Shown in pieces: positions 17,512 through 28,200 of a DNA stretch of 64,000 nucleotides. A program made the position numbers and the translations under genes. Origin of the DNA: CAZQRP01 sp964596125 (GTDB taxonomy: Bacteria; Chloroflexota; Dehalococcoidia; GIF9; UBA5629). The notes below the pieces were generated by a model. It did no database searches. It saw only the letters and a list, made by a program, of their open reading frames with translations, and was not told the origin of the DNA. Numbering within the stretch: position 1 is the first letter of the stretch; each line of letters starts with the position of its first letter. Where the stretch lies: positions 4,303 to 68,302 of the forward strand of contig CAZQRP010000018.1 of NCBI GenBank assembly GCA_964596125.1. The letters are read 5' to 3'.

Positions 17512-18765
17512 TTAATTACCTGTCTGCGTGTGGCTTTTTATGGGGATTGTAAAACTGAATTTGCTCCCTTTACCGGTTTCAGGACAGGGACTTTGTGCCC
17601 ATAGCTTGCCCCCATGGGCCTCTATGATTCTTCTTGAGATAGAAAGTCCCAAACCAGTCCCTTTCGTTTCTGTATTACTGGCTCGGAAGAAATCTTCGAA
17701 TACTCTTGGCAACTCATCGGCGGGAATACCACGGCCTGTATCTATCACTTCTATCAAAACCTCGCCCGCATTTTCTCGACCCCGTATTGTGACCTCGCCT
17801 TCAGTAGTATAGCTTATGGCATTATTTACAAGATTGGCTATTACTTGTTGTAGCCTGGGGGGAGAACCATAGATTAAAGGGAGGTCAAGTGGTACATCAA
17901 CTGAAAAAAGTATTCCTCTTTGACTCGCCAGGCTGGAGCCTTCTTCAGCAAAGCGTTCTATTATTTCAGCAAGTGATACTTCTTCCATCTCCTCAACTAA
18001 CTGACACATTTCAATGCGGGGAATATCCAGCAGGTCACTAACGAGCTTAATAAGTTCATTAATTCTCTCACTGGACCTCTCCATCATGTGTTTTTGTTTC
18101 TCATTTAACTCGCCAGCAAAGCCGTCAAGTATCACTCTTAAGAAACTCTGTATGGCGGCAAGGGGAGCTTTTAAATCATGGGCAGCTATGCTTATAAAGC
18201 GTAGAAATTTCTCCTTTTCCTCCTCGAGATTATTTCGCTCGATTTGGCTTGCGGTTAGGTCCTGCGCCAGTGATTCGTGTAATTGTGCTCTCTCCAGGGC
18301 AACGGCTCCCAGGTTTGCCAGCGCACTAAAAAATTCTATTTCTTTAGTTGAGAATTTATGCTTTACTGCAGTGTAGATGCGGGTAATCCCAATAATCTCG
18401 CCACGCCGAACTAGAGGAAGAGATAATATTGATACAACCCCTTCCCTTTTTGCTTCTTTTTTGTATTGGACTCGAGGGTCTCGAGTAGCATCTATAATTG
18501 CCACTGGTTTACCGCTGAGTGCCTGTGCTATGGAGGTGTCTACTCTTACAGGTCCCTTTCTAACGTACCAGTCACTCAATCCGTAGGCCACAGTATGTAT
18601 CAACTGCTGTTGGTCTGGGGTTAGCAACATGAGAGAGCAGCCTTTAGCCTCTGCCACATTACAGAGGGTCTTCACAATCGTATTGAGGACCTTACTTGGT
18701 TCTAAATCGGAGTGAAGCTTCTGAGCTATATCATAAAGTATCTGGTATCGTTGTTCAGCTTTCAT
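17512..18765 (-). CDS. GAF-domain sensor histidine kinase (HisKA type)
   Basis: 417 aa, soluble with no membrane segment. A GAF sensor domain (about 10-165) carries GCSLMLL and the ILSLPLVRRGEIIGI strand. Then come a short coiled coil, a HisKA dimerisation domain with the phospho-His in SIAAHDLKAPLA, and a HATPase_c domain with N-box LVNNAISY, G1 box DTGRGIP and G2 box GTGLGLSIS. It should autophosphorylate in response to a cytoplasmic signal and phosphorylate the receiver-only proteins just downstream. Confidence 0.93.
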   Translation of the reverse strand: MKAEQRYQILYDIAQKLHSDLEPSKVLNTIVKTLCNVAEAKGCSLMLLTPDQQQLIHTVAYGLSDWYVRKGPVRVDTSIAQALSGKPVAIIDATRDPRVQYKKEAKREGVVSILSLPLVRRGEIIGITRIYTAVKHKFSTKEIEFFSALANLGAVALERAQLHESLAQDLTASQIERNNLEEEKEKFLRFISIAAHDLKAPLAAIQSFLRVILDGFAGELNEKQKHMMERSSERINELIKLVSDLLDIPRIEMCQLVEEMEEVSLAEIIERFAEEGSSLASQRGILFSVDVPLDLPLIYGSPPRLQQVIANLVNNAISYTTEGEVTIRGRENAGEVLIEVIDTGRGIPADELPRVFEDFFRASNTETKGTGLGLSISRRIIEAHGGKLWAQSPCPETGKGSKFSFTIPIKSHTQTGN

Positions 18766-18970
18766 TTCTGCCGTCTCCGAGAATCAAAATATTATAGTCT
18801 TATCTGGCGAGTACTCTTAGCATGGATATCGGCTATTTGTTACCATGTTGTTTGGTTTACAATGAAACACTGTACTATTCAGAATATGTCTGCTATTAAT
18901 TAGCTCAAACACTGCTTCTATAACCCCAGCCAAGCAAGAAGATAAAAAGTAATCTCTCCTTATATGCTAT

Positions 18971-20266
18971 TCAGCTATAGTCATTACTTTCATATTTTGT
19001 GTCAGCTATGTTAACAGCCAGCGGAACTATTACATTAGCTTTGGTCCCCTTACCTGGCTGAGATTCAATGATACAACGGCCGCCGAGTAGTCTCGTCCTT
19101 TCTTTCATACTGAACAGCCCTGCACCTCTTCCACTTTCCTCAATGTGCGTGATTAACGAGATATCAAATCCTTTGCCGTCATCAATGATGTTTAGTTCAA
19201 GTTCGTTACCTTGGCGATTCAAAGATATCGTGACGTTTTTAGCTTCGGAGTGGTGCAAAATATTACCAATAGTTCCCTGGGCCACACGGAATAGCCCCGC
19301 TTCCATTTCAGGTGGTAAAGGCATTTTTTCCTCTGAGAATTGATAGGAGACATTAATACCTGCGGGTGTCAAGTTAGTTTCTGCATAATGACGTATAGCA
19401 GGTATGAGCCCGAGTGTATCTAAAAGAGTAGGACGCAGGTCAGTTATTAATCGACTGACTTCTGAGCCTATTTGAATAGACAAGGATTGTACTTTTTTTA
19501 GCCTCTCTTTAAATTCCACGTTGATAGTATCGGATATTTCAGCCATCTCTACCAGTGCTTGTAAATTCAGAGCAAGTCCGGAAAGTGACTGACTGGTTTC
19601 ATCGTGTAATTCCCGGGAGATTCTCCGACGTTCTTCCTCCTGTGCCACTAATATTTGTTGAGCTAACTGTCGATATCTTTCTCTACTTCGTCGCAGTTGT
19701 TTGTAGAGTTTTGCCTGCTCAATTGCTATACCCAACTGGTCCCCGATTGATTGCAGGATAAATACATCTCTTTTATTGAAGCGGCGTGGCATATAACTGG
19801 CAACATTCATCACTCCAAGTACGATACCCTTTGCTTGAAGAGGAACACTGAGGAATGCCTTTAATCCTTCTGTACTTATCAGACTTGGATGGGCTGCATT
19901 AGGTTCCAACGAAATGTCTTCGACCAACCTTGGCTTGCCGCTTTGAGCCACCTTTCCAGCAATTCCTTCGCCCAGGCGAAGCCGCATTTCCTCGGCGTAT
20001 TTCTGTGACAATTCATGATAGACACTGTAAGATAATGCCTTTGACTGCTCGTCCAGAAGCATTATTCCCCCGACTGCCCCGTTCACGATATCAAGCACAT
20101 TATCCAGGCCGATCTTAAGGATGGCATCAAGGTCTCGCAGCCCGCTTATTGCGGCTGAAACCCGGCTAATAGCTGCAATGTAATAAGGTGTCTCGGTCTC
20201 GATATCCTGGTCACTCGTTTTTGACCGTGAATTCTTGTGGATGGTAGATTTTTCGTCCTTTTTCAT
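18971..20266 (-). CDS. GAF-domain sensor histidine kinase (HisKA_3, NarX/DegS type)
   Basis: 431 aa, cytoplasmic. A GAF domain spans about 30-190 (GGIMLLDEQS; FLSVPLQAKG). The HisKA_3 domain has phospho-His in RRRISRELHDETSQ, and the HATPase_c domain has NIIDDGKGFD and the G2-like GAGLFSMKERTRLLGG. HisKA_3 kinases pair with NarL-type regulators, so the regulator at 10136, or the second receiver of 9038, is a plausible target. It is alone in its transcription unit; the gene upstream is divergent. Confidence 0.93.
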   Translation of the reverse strand: MKKDEKSTIHKNSRSKTSDQDIETETPYYIAAISRVSAAISGLRDLDAILKIGLDNVLDIVNGAVGGIMLLDEQSKALSYSVYHELSQKYAEEMRLRLGEGIAGKVAQSGKPRLVEDISLEPNAAHPSLISTEGLKAFLSVPLQAKGIVLGVMNVASYMPRRFNKRDVFILQSIGDQLGIAIEQAKLYKQLRRSRERYRQLAQQILVAQEEERRRISRELHDETSQSLSGLALNLQALVEMAEISDTINVEFKERLKKVQSLSIQIGSEVSRLITDLRPTLLDTLGLIPAIRHYAETNLTPAGINVSYQFSEEKMPLPPEMEAGLFRVAQGTIGNILHHSEAKNVTISLNRQGNELELNIIDDGKGFDISLITHIEESGRGAGLFSMKERTRLLGGRCIIESQPGKGTKANVIVPLAVNIADTKYESNDYS

Positions 20267-20655
20267 TGTCGCTTACCTCAGAATGAGGGTCCGGTTCATT
20301 TTGTTAAACAATAAATTCAGACGGTTTTTCAGGAGCTCGAATAAATCCGCTAATGAAACAAGACTATAGTAAATCTAGAATTTTTGCAACTTTTGGTGTC
20401 GCTGGCTGCTAACAAGGCAATTTGCCCCACGTCGTATTTCTAATTATATTAGATACAATCTGCAATACTATTTACACAGGTTAGACTTTAATAGGTTAAT
20501 GATTATAGACCTGTTATCAGTATATGTCTAATTTCCTTTATATGAATTACCCTGCCTGAATGAAATAATGCCTGTTATTTTTTATGCGGGACGAGCTTTT
20601 GTCCCTGCTTACGACGACTTGAATCGGTGTACATAGTTTAGCATGGCGTACTTTA
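20267..20655. other. Divergent intergenic region, no gene seen
   Basis: 389 bp between a minus-strand kinase and the plus-strand amidohydrolase. It is very AT-rich in the middle. A small hairpin GGGAC-N8-GTCCC lies near 20589-20606. No confident promoter pair, tRNA or ORF was found. Confidence 0.4.
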
Positions 20656-21537
20656 TTGTTGAGAATAATGAGTTTGTCTATTATAATGCTCAAAGTGATT
20701 GTAGACTTTCATACTCATGTTGTGTCACCTCAAGTACGGGAAAGACGCGCTGAATATGTCGTGCGTGATGCTTGCTTTTCCCTTCTTTATTCTCAGCCGA
20801 AAGCTAAACTCGTGACGGCTGAGGAACTGGTCAATAGTATGGATGAATGTGGCATTCATAAATCGGTCATTCTTAATCTGGGGTGGGAGAATCACGAGAT
20901 TTGTGTTGAGACGAACGATTATATATTGGAGGCTACCTCTTATCACTCTCAAAGGTTAATTGCCTTTTGTGCCATACAACCCACGGCTGGTGATAAGGCC
21001 ATTGAAGAGTTGGAGCGCTGTGCTAATAATGGAGCCAAAGGTATTGGCGAACTGAGGCCAGATGTTCAGGGATTTGACCTTAGAGATATTGATATAATGA
21101 AACCGATAGTGGACGTAGCCGTGAAACACGATTTAATTTTCCTGATTCATGCTTCTGAGCCTGTGGGTCATCAATATTTTGGCAAAGGAAATGTTACTCC
21201 AGATATCATTTATCCATTTATACTGAATTTTCCTGAATTGAAACTGGTTTGTGCTCATTGGGGTGGCGGCCTGCCATTTTATGCTCTAATGCCGGAGGTG
21301 GATACGGCATTGTGCAATGTCTTTTTTGATACGGCAGCTACTCCATTCTTGTATAAGCCTCAGATTTTCAAGCAGGCAAAAGAAATTGTAGGCAGTGATA
21401 AAATACTGTTTGGCAGTGATTACCCGCTTCTTTCACAAAACAGGATAATCGATCAGATTGAGTCCAACAATCTGTCTGATGAAGATAAAGGTAAGATACT
21501 AGGAGGTAATGCGCAAAGGTTGTTGTCCATTCCGTAG
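20656..21537 (+). CDS. Amidohydrolase family 2 metal-dependent hydrolase
   Basis: Up to 293 aa; the exact start is unclear. TTG at 20656 and in-frame ATGs at residues 5 and 11 are all possible; the metal motif DFHTHV follows shortly after MLKVI. TIM-barrel amidohydrolase features are DFHTHV (metal His pair), LIHASE, CAHWGGG and GSDYPL near the C-terminus, in the usual order for PF04909 (decarboxylase/hydrolase group). The substrate cannot be read. It is the first gene of a plus-strand run. Confidence 0.85.
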   Translation: MLRIMSLSIIMLKVIVDFHTHVVSPQVRERRAEYVVRDACFSLLYSQPKAKLVTAEELVNSMDECGIHKSVILNLGWENHEICVETNDYILEATSYHSQRLIAFCAIQPTAGDKAIEELERCANNGAKGIGELRPDVQGFDLRDIDIMKPIVDVAVKHDLIFLIHASEPVGHQYFGKGNVTPDIIYPFILNFPELKLVCAHWGGGLPFYALMPEVDTALCNVFFDTAATPFLYKPQIFKQAKEIVGSDKILFGSDYPLLSQNRIIDQIESNNLSDEDKGKILGGNAQRLLSIP

Positions 21538-21557
21538 TGAATGATATTCCTTAGCAG

Positions 21558-22169
21558 GTGAGCAGGTTGTTGAATAATCAGCAGATCAGGTCTTTTATCG
21601 CCATTGAATTACCTGAGGAGGTTAAGTCCGGACTTCTTCAATTACAAAATGAGCTGAAGGTGTCTGGACATAATTATATAAAATGGGTAGCTCCAGAGGG
21701 TATTCATCTTACTATAAAATTTCTGGGTAATATATCTTCACACAGAGTTTCAGATGTTACAAAGGCTATGGAGGAAGCTGGTCGTATGGTCTCCGCATTT
21801 CAGCTAAAGATTGGTGAATTGGGTGCTTTCCCGAATTTAAGGCGGCCCCGTGTAATCTGGGTGGGTATTGGTGGAGAATTAGATAAATTGGCATTTTTAC
21901 AGCAGCGCATTGATAACGCACTTATTCCGCTGGGTTTTCCTAAAGAAAAACGTCCTTTCAGTCCGCATATAACGCTAGCCAGAATACGAGAAAAAGCTTC
22001 ATTTCACGAACAGCGTGATTTTGGTGAATTAATAGCAAGAACATCGTTTGAAGCAGTATATAACGTTGAGGTAAACGTTCTCAGCTTAATGAGAAGCCAG
22101 CTTTTACCTGGTGGTGCTGTTTATAGCCGCTTGGCCTTTGTAAATTTAAAGGCTTTAAAAGCGAACTGA
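21558..22169 (+). CDS. thpR: RNA 2',3'-cyclic phosphodiesterase (2H family)
   Basis: About 203 aa from a GTG start; a TTG four codons on is also possible. The two catalytic HxT motifs of the 2H superfamily are present: HLTIKFLG and HITLARI. N-terminal RSFIAIELPEEV and RVIWVGI are typical. The enzyme opens 2',3'-cyclic phosphates on RNA to 2'-phosphates. It starts 20 bp after the amidohydrolase. Confidence 0.92.
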   Translation: MSRLLNNQQIRSFIAIELPEEVKSGLLQLQNELKVSGHNYIKWVAPEGIHLTIKFLGNISSHRVSDVTKAMEEAGRMVSAFQLKIGELGAFPNLRRPRVIWVGIGGELDKLAFLQQRIDNALIPLGFPKEKRPFSPHITLARIREKASFHEQRDFGELIARTSFEAVYNVEVNVLSLMRSQLLPGGAVYSRLAFVNLKALKAN

Positions 22170-22276
22170 TAATTATATAAATGGTATCTGATAGCAGGTA
22201 AATTTGCCACTAGCTCGCAGTTGTTGTATACTTTGCGGTTGATGTATACTTTAAAAATCTTCGGAGGAGGTGGAAA

Positions 22277-22492
22277 GTGGAACAAGATTCCTTTCCCAAA
22301 TGTCTAAAATGTAAGGTCGGTGATTTAGTGCCTCTGTCTGACTTTGGTAGCCAGGGAGCGGCAATTCATTACAAAGCATGGGTGTGCACCAATCCTGATT
22401 GTGGCTATAATATCAAAATCAGAAATGGTGATTTATATCTCAATGAGCCTATTTTAAGCGGAGCATCTCATACTCTACGATCGCGCTCGTAA
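22277..22492 (+). CDS. Small zinc-ribbon protein, unknown function
   Basis: 71 aa, GTG start behind GGAGGAGG. Two metal-binding pairs, CLKC and CTNPDC, are separated by about 35 residues, giving a one-domain zinc ribbon. Nothing else is recognisable. It lies between thpR and comF on the same strand and has a duplicated TGTATACTTT segment in its leader (22225-22255). Confidence 0.72.
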   Translation: MEQDSFPKCLKCKVGDLVPLSDFGSQGAAIHYKAWVCTNPDCGYNIKIRNGDLYLNEPILSGASHTLRSRS

Positions 22493-22535
22493 TCACAATT
22501 GATTTTCCATCTCAAGCATTATTAAGGTTGGCATT

Positions 22536-23237
22536 TTGACCTTGTGGTCAGCACAGCTTCAGAGAGGGATTGTTGATTTTTTCTTCCCACCCCGTTGTGT
22601 TGGTTGTGGGAAAGAAGGTGATTTTCTGTGTAGCAACTGCCGCCAGAGATTTCCTCGACTTTTACCACCGTTTTGTGATAAGTGTGGTAAGCCTGAATCA
22701 AGTGGTAGTTTATGTCCGATGTGCTGGGGATGGCAGGCTAAGATTGATGGCATTCGATCTCCTTTTCGGTTTGATGGTGTAATACGTCAGGCCGTTTATG
22801 AGCTAAAGTATCGAAATTTGAAGGCAATCTCCGCCCTTCTGGCCGGGCTTTTGTTTGCTTATCTTGAAGTCAATCCTATGCCTGGCGAAGTCTTGGTCCC
22901 GGTACCACTTCACACTCGAAGGTTACGGCAACGGGGCTATAATCAATCAGGCCTTATGGCGAAGGAACTGGGCAGATTGAGTGCTCTTCCTGTGGTTGAA
23001 GATTGTCTGTTACGCCAGAAAGACAGTTTGCCTCAGACCAGAACCGCAAATGTTGATGACCGACGCACAAATATAGTTGATGCATTTACATGCCGGGATA
23101 AAAGATTAAACGGGAGGCGTGTTCTGTTGATTGATGACGTGTGTACGTCGGGAGCTACTCTGGATGCATGTGCAGTGGCTCTTAAGGATGCCGGTGCTTT
23201 ATCTGTGTGGGGTCTGACGTTGGCCAGAGAAACTTAG
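22536..23237 (+). CDS. comF: ComF-family phosphoribosyltransferase-like protein
   Basis: 233 aa, TTG start. The N-terminal zinc finger has CVGCGKEGDFLCSNC, then CDKCG and CPMC. The C-terminal type I PRTase fold carries the PRPP loop VLLIDDVCTSGATLDA. The family is linked to DNA uptake in naturally competent bacteria but occurs widely, so competence is not implied. HPF follows after 17 bp. Confidence 0.92.
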   Translation: MTLWSAQLQRGIVDFFFPPRCVGCGKEGDFLCSNCRQRFPRLLPPFCDKCGKPESSGSLCPMCWGWQAKIDGIRSPFRFDGVIRQAVYELKYRNLKAISALLAGLLFAYLEVNPMPGEVLVPVPLHTRRLRQRGYNQSGLMAKELGRLSALPVVEDCLLRQKDSLPQTRTANVDDRRTNIVDAFTCRDKRLNGRRVLLIDDVCTSGATLDACAVALKDAGALSVWGLTLARET

Positions 23238-23253
23238 TAAGAGGAGTAATGAT

Positions 23254-23811
23254 ATGGAGTTGCAGATCGTTGGCAAAAACTTGGAAATAACCGAGGCAAT
23301 TGACGATTATGTGCGCAAGAAGTTTGAAAAATTGCTCAGATACCTTCCCGGAATCGATAACGCTAAGGTTGAAATATATGAGGAAAATACCAGGTCACCT
23401 GAGCACCGTTTTACTGCTCAGGTGACTGTAAAGAGCAAAGGTATTTTATTGAGAGCTGAGGAAAAAGGAGTGAATGCTTATATGGCTCTTGATGCCGTAG
23501 CCGACGTGTTAGTGCGTCAGATAAGGCGTTATAAGGGGAAATTGCAAAAAAGGAATAAGGGAATTTCGTTGGCTCGTCAGACTCCGGCCACGCAAAAAGC
23601 GAGTACTGCTGGGGAAACCGAAGTTATGCAAGAAGTGGTTAAAATTAAGCGCTTTGCCGTTAAATCGATGTCAGCGGATGAAGCAACCGAACAAATGGAA
23701 CTTTTAAGTCACGATTTCTTTCTTTTCCTTAATGTTGATAGTGGTGCGCTTAATTTGGTATACCGGCGTAAAGATGGAAATTATGGGCTCATTGAGCCTG
23801 AGTTAGCTTGA
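23254..23811 (+). CDS. hpf: Ribosome hibernation promoting factor, long form
   Basis: 185 aa. N-terminal S30AE/RaiA domain (1-100; GKNLEITEAIDDYVRKK), a linker, and the C-terminal dimerisation domain (about 125-185; VKIKRFAVKSMSADEAT, LVYRRKDGNYGLIEP). Long HPF pairs ribosomes into inactive 100S dimers in stationary phase. Its ribosome site AGAGGAG is good. The macrodomain gene starts 7 bp later. Confidence 0.95.
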   Translation: MELQIVGKNLEITEAIDDYVRKKFEKLLRYLPGIDNAKVEIYEENTRSPEHRFTAQVTVKSKGILLRAEEKGVNAYMALDAVADVLVRQIRRYKGKLQKRNKGISLARQTPATQKASTAGETEVMQEVVKIKRFAVKSMSADEATEQMELLSHDFFLFLNVDSGALNLVYRRKDGNYGLIEPELA

Positions 23812-23818
23812 GTTATGG

Positions 23819-24391
23819 ATGGGAGTAGACGTGAGCGAAGTTAAAGAAGTACTGATAGGTACAACAAAAATTGGCTTGATACAGGGGGATATCACCAAAC
23901 AGACAACAGATGCTATTGTTAATGCAGCAAATTCGAGCTTAATGGGTGGAGGTGGCGTAGATGGGGCTATACACCGGGCTGGCGGTCCGACAATTCTCGA
24001 GGAGTGTCGCAAGATAGTATCTAGAATAGGACGACTGGATACAGGTAAGGCAGTGATAACTACTGGTGGGAATCTTAGTGCAAGATATGTCATCCATACC
24101 GTTGGCCCAGTATGGCATGGTGGCAGCCGAAATGAGGCTAATCTCTTGGCAAGTGCTTATCTGGAAAGTTTAAAGTTAGCTACTGCTTATAAATTGAAGA
24201 GTATTTCTTTTCCATCCATAAGTACTGGTGCCTATGGTTACCCCGTAGCTGAAGCTGCAGAGGTAGCATTGAATAAGGTCACTGCTTTTATACGTGAAGA
24301 TCCAACTCTGCTGGAAGAGATATATTTTGTTCTTTTCGATGATAAGACGTATCAAGCCTATAGTATGGTGTTTGCTAAGATTGCTGGCTAG
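23819..24391 (+). CDS. Macrodomain protein (ADP-ribose binding/deacetylase type)
   Basis: 190 aa. Macrodomain features: GLIQGDITKQ, AIVNAANSSLMGGGGVDGAIH with the catalytic-type Asn and the glycine loop, and FPSISTGAYGYP. This is the MacroD/YmdB class, which hydrolyses O-acetyl-ADP-ribose or removes mono-ADP-ribose from proteins. It is in a plus-strand operon after hpf. Confidence 0.93.
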   Translation: MGVDVSEVKEVLIGTTKIGLIQGDITKQTTDAIVNAANSSLMGGGGVDGAIHRAGGPTILEECRKIVSRIGRLDTGKAVITTGGNLSARYVIHTVGPVWHGGSRNEANLLASAYLESLKLATAYKLKSISFPSISTGAYGYPVAEAAEVALNKVTAFIREDPTLLEEIYFVLFDDKTYQAYSMVFAKIAG

Positions 24392-24440
24392 CAGAAGAGC
24401 ACTTTTCTTTATTGTTAAATCGCTGTAGAAAGCGGGCAAT

Positions 24441-24959
24441 TTGCTGAGCTATAAATTATTTAATACTTGTTTGGGATGGATGGGTATTGTAGGCTCGCCC
24501 CGTGGACTGAATAAAGTGGTCCTACCTCGAAAATCGAAGAAAGCGGTGCTGGTACAATTTAATAATGAGTGTGATCTTGTTGAAGACAGCTATTGTCTGT
24601 GTTTCGGAGATTTGCACGAGAGATTAATACGTTATATGGCCGGAGAGCCATTGGATTTTCCGGATGACTTAGACCTGGAAAAGGCAACGTTGTTTCAACA
24701 GCGTGTATGGCGCATGGTTCAGACCATTCCTTATGGTCAGACCCGAAGTTATAGCTGGGTAGCAAATCAACTAGGTTGCAGAGCATACCGGGCTGTGGGT
24801 CAGGCATTAGGCAAGAATCCTGTACCGATCGTGGTACCCTGCCACCGAGTCATCCGTAGCGATGGTAGTCTAGGTGGTTTTACTGGGGGGTTGGATATTA
24901 AAAAGCACCTGCTCTATTTGGAAACTACGGATAAAAGTGAATCCCTACCTGCTATTTGA
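24441..24959 (+). CDS. Methylated-DNA--protein-cysteine methyltransferase-like protein
   Basis: 172 aa, TTG start. The C-terminal DNA-binding/active-site domain is complete: FQQRVWRMVQTIPYGQT, AVGQALGKNP, then VPCHRVI with the acceptor Cys, and GGFTGG. The N-terminal ribonuclease-like domain is short and divergent. It should repair O6-alkylguanine by suicidal transfer to Cys. It ends the plus-strand run, with a terminator at 25189. Confidence 0.92.
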   Translation: MLSYKLFNTCLGWMGIVGSPRGLNKVVLPRKSKKAVLVQFNNECDLVEDSYCLCFGDLHERLIRYMAGEPLDFPDDLDLEKATLFQQRVWRMVQTIPYGQTRSYSWVANQLGCRAYRAVGQALGKNPVPIVVPCHRVIRSDGSLGGFTGGLDIKKHLLYLETTDKSESLPAI

Positions 24960-25188
24960 AAGTCCTGATTATATGAGTGCTGGCAGCAGGGGGAAGGTAC
25001 TTTATTTAAGTTGTTCACCGGTATACAGGTGATTATATCCAGCTTCGGTACTTGATAGCTTGAAGGTCATTATTCTTTTGGGTTGTTTTAGCTTTACGAA
25101 AGTAATTGTGTTGATTTGTTAGCAGTGCGTAACAAATTTCACGTATCGAACAGATGGTTTGAATGAATATAGGAACCGACCTTTACGT

Positions 25189-25230
25189 CTGATAGGTTTT
25201 AGAAAGGTCTACAGACCTATCAGAATTTTT
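25189..25230 (+). terminator. Rho-independent terminator between convergent genes
   Basis: Perfect 9-bp stem CTGATAGGT / ACCTATCAG with a 17-nt loop, followed by AATTTTT. It overlaps the last codons of dnaE on the other strand and serves the plus-strand MGMT operon. Confidence 0.7.
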
Positions 25231-28200
25231 CTAGCCTTAAGCTGTCATTTCCCAGGATGTCAGTAATTTGTTGTGCTAACTCGTCACAATAACCGGCGGG
25301 ACTTAGCTCCAGTTTAACTGTATTTTCAGTGTTGACAATCACAAGCTGGACAATATCCTGTCCCGGATAACGCTGGAGTATATCCATTACCTTGTTAAGC
25401 TGTGCTACGTTTTCTTCACTTCCTTCGCCTTCGTTTATGGTGATTGTCAATTTATGTTGTTGAGTAACCGGAGCGGCTTGTTCAGCTTCTTGGCTTTGTT
25501 CACTGTCAGGCTGATATTGACGTACCTTGTTGCAATTAATAGTAACTCGCTCATCTCTTGATTTTACTTTCCCCTCTACCAGCAGAATTTCGCCTTCCTG
25601 CCATAATTGTTTAGTTTGATTGTATATTTCAGCCCAAACAGTAACCTCGATGCTACCATCAAGGTCTTCAAGAGTGGTAATAATGAAAGGTCGTCCGTCT
25701 TTTGTGTAAAGTTGACGAATTGCAGTTACCATTCCGGCTATGACCACTGTATCTCCAACCATTTCCTCGGTAATTTGACCGCATAGAGCGGTTGTAGCAT
25801 TAGCTAACATAGGAGCTACTGTAGTAAGCGGATGTTCAGAGAAGTATACTCCTAGAAGTTCCTTTTCCCACTCCAATTTTTCTTTGATGGGGGAGTCGAT
25901 ATTGTCCAAATCCAGACTGGGAAGAGGAGTGGCTACAGAGTCACCCCAGAGGTCAAACATGGTTGCCTGTCCTGATTCCTTTAGTTGTCTCTCACGCTGG
26001 GATAAGGCTATGATTTGGCTGACGACCGGGAGAAGTGCCCCACGGGGAGCCAGATTGTCGAATGTGCCGGACTTTATAAGGCTTTCTATAACCTTTTTAT
26101 TGATATTTCGTAGATCAGTTCGGCGGCAAAAGTCCTCGATAGATTTGAAAACGCCCTCCTGCTGGCGGGACCAAAGGATTGGTTGAATAGCTGCGAATCC
26201 AACATTTTTTATTGCAGTTAAACTGAAGCGGATTGCTGATTCTCCATCTTGCTTCTCTATGGTGAAGTCGTTCCAGCTTTTATTAATATCCGGCGGTAGT
26301 ACCGGGATGTTAAGGCGGTGGCATTCGGCAATAATTGAGCGGACCTTATCAGAATTGGCAGCATACGTATTCAAGAGAGCAGCCATGGACTCGACTGGGA
26401 AATTGGCTTTCAGATAGGCAGTTTCATATGCTATGCGGGCGTAGCAAACGCTATGGGCTTTATTAAATGCATAGCCGGCAAAGGGTTCGATTAAAGCAAA
26501 AATTTCTGTAGCTACTTCCTCTGATACACCATTTTTTTGAGCACCATTTATAAAATTCATACGCTCTTTTTGCATTACCTGCTGAATCTTCTTCCCCATA
26601 GCTTTACGAAAGATATCAGCTTGGCCCAGACTGTAACCTGCTAGAGCTTGAACAATAAGAAGCACCTGGTCCTGGTAGACGATGACACCATAGGTTTCCT
26701 CTAGAATTTCTTCAAGCGCGGGATGCGGGTAGTGTATGGGTTCAATTCCGTGTTTTGCCTTGATGAAAGTAGGTATATGCTCCATAGGTCCTGGCCGGTA
26801 CAGGGCTACCATGGCCGAGATATCATTGAAGTTGGTGGGCTTAAGTTCCTTTATATAGCGACGCATACCCTCGCCTTCTAACTGAAATATGCCGCTGGTC
26901 TCCCCGGAGGCGAGTAATTTAAACGTAGCCCGGTCATCGAGGGGAAGATTTTGTAAATCGATGGATATATTACGGTTTTCTTTGATGATTTGCTTGGCTT
27001 TGGCCAGGAACGTGAGGTTAGCCAGACCGAGGAGGTCCAGCTTGAGCAGCCCCAGACGGGCAACAGTTTCCATAGAAAACTGAGTAGTAGCAGTAGCCTG
27101 CTCATCTTCCTTGGAAACGCGTTGCAGTGGTAAATACTGGACCAGCGGCTCTTTAGATATTACCACTCCGGCGGCATGTGTACTGGCGTGGCGTGCTATT
27201 CCTTCAAGCTTACTGGCGGTATCAATCAAACGCCGTACCGTGTCATCGTCTTTATAGATAGTGTTAAGTTCCCTGTTTTCGGCTAATGCCTCTTCAAGTT
27301 TTATATTTGGCCGGTAAGGTATTAGCCTGGCAACTCGATCACCCTGGCTGTAAGGCATGCCTAATGCTCTACCTACATCTCTCACAGCAGCTCTGGCGCC
27401 TAGGGTGCCAAAGGTGATAATCTGGGCTACATGATCAGTCCCGTATTTCTGGTTTACATAAGCTAATATCTCATTCCTACGGTCGTCCTGGAAATCGAGG
27501 TCGATATCCGGCAATTCACGCCGTTCAATATTGAGAAAGCGTTCGAAGACAAGCTTGTGGGCTACCGGGTCGATGTCGGTAATTTCCAGGCAATATAGCG
27601 CCAGGCTGGCAGCAGCGCTACCTCGCACGCCGAAGAGGATATTTTCCTTTCTGGTAAAGGAGATTAAATCCCAGACAACAAGGAAATAGTCGGCGAAATG
27701 CGTTTTATGGATTACTTCTAGCTCATAGGTTAGGCGCTGCTCGAGTTGTGGGGTGGGAGAGGGAAAGCGCTGCTTGAATCCTTGCCAGCACAGTTCAGCC
27801 AGATAACTGTCGGCTGTCTTATCGTGTGGTATATCTACCTCTGGAAGATGAAGTGTACCAAAATCCAGCTCCAACTGGCACATATCAGCAATCTTTTGAG
27901 TATTTTCCAGAGCTTGGGGTAAATCTGCAAACTGTTTTGCCATTTCATCGGGGCTTTTAAGATAAAAGAAATCACCAGCCATCTTCAACCTTTTTTCATC
28001 GTAAATAGAGGTATTGGTTTGAATGCAAAGAAGTAGTTCCTGTGTGGAGGCGTCTCCTTTATTTACATAATGAACGTCATTTGTAGCTACTATTGGAATG
28101 TCTGTTCTGGATGACAGAGAAAGTAATTCGTGGTTGACTTTATCAAGTTCTGGAATCGGGTGTCTTTGTATTTCCAGATAATAGTCATCGAAAATATCTT

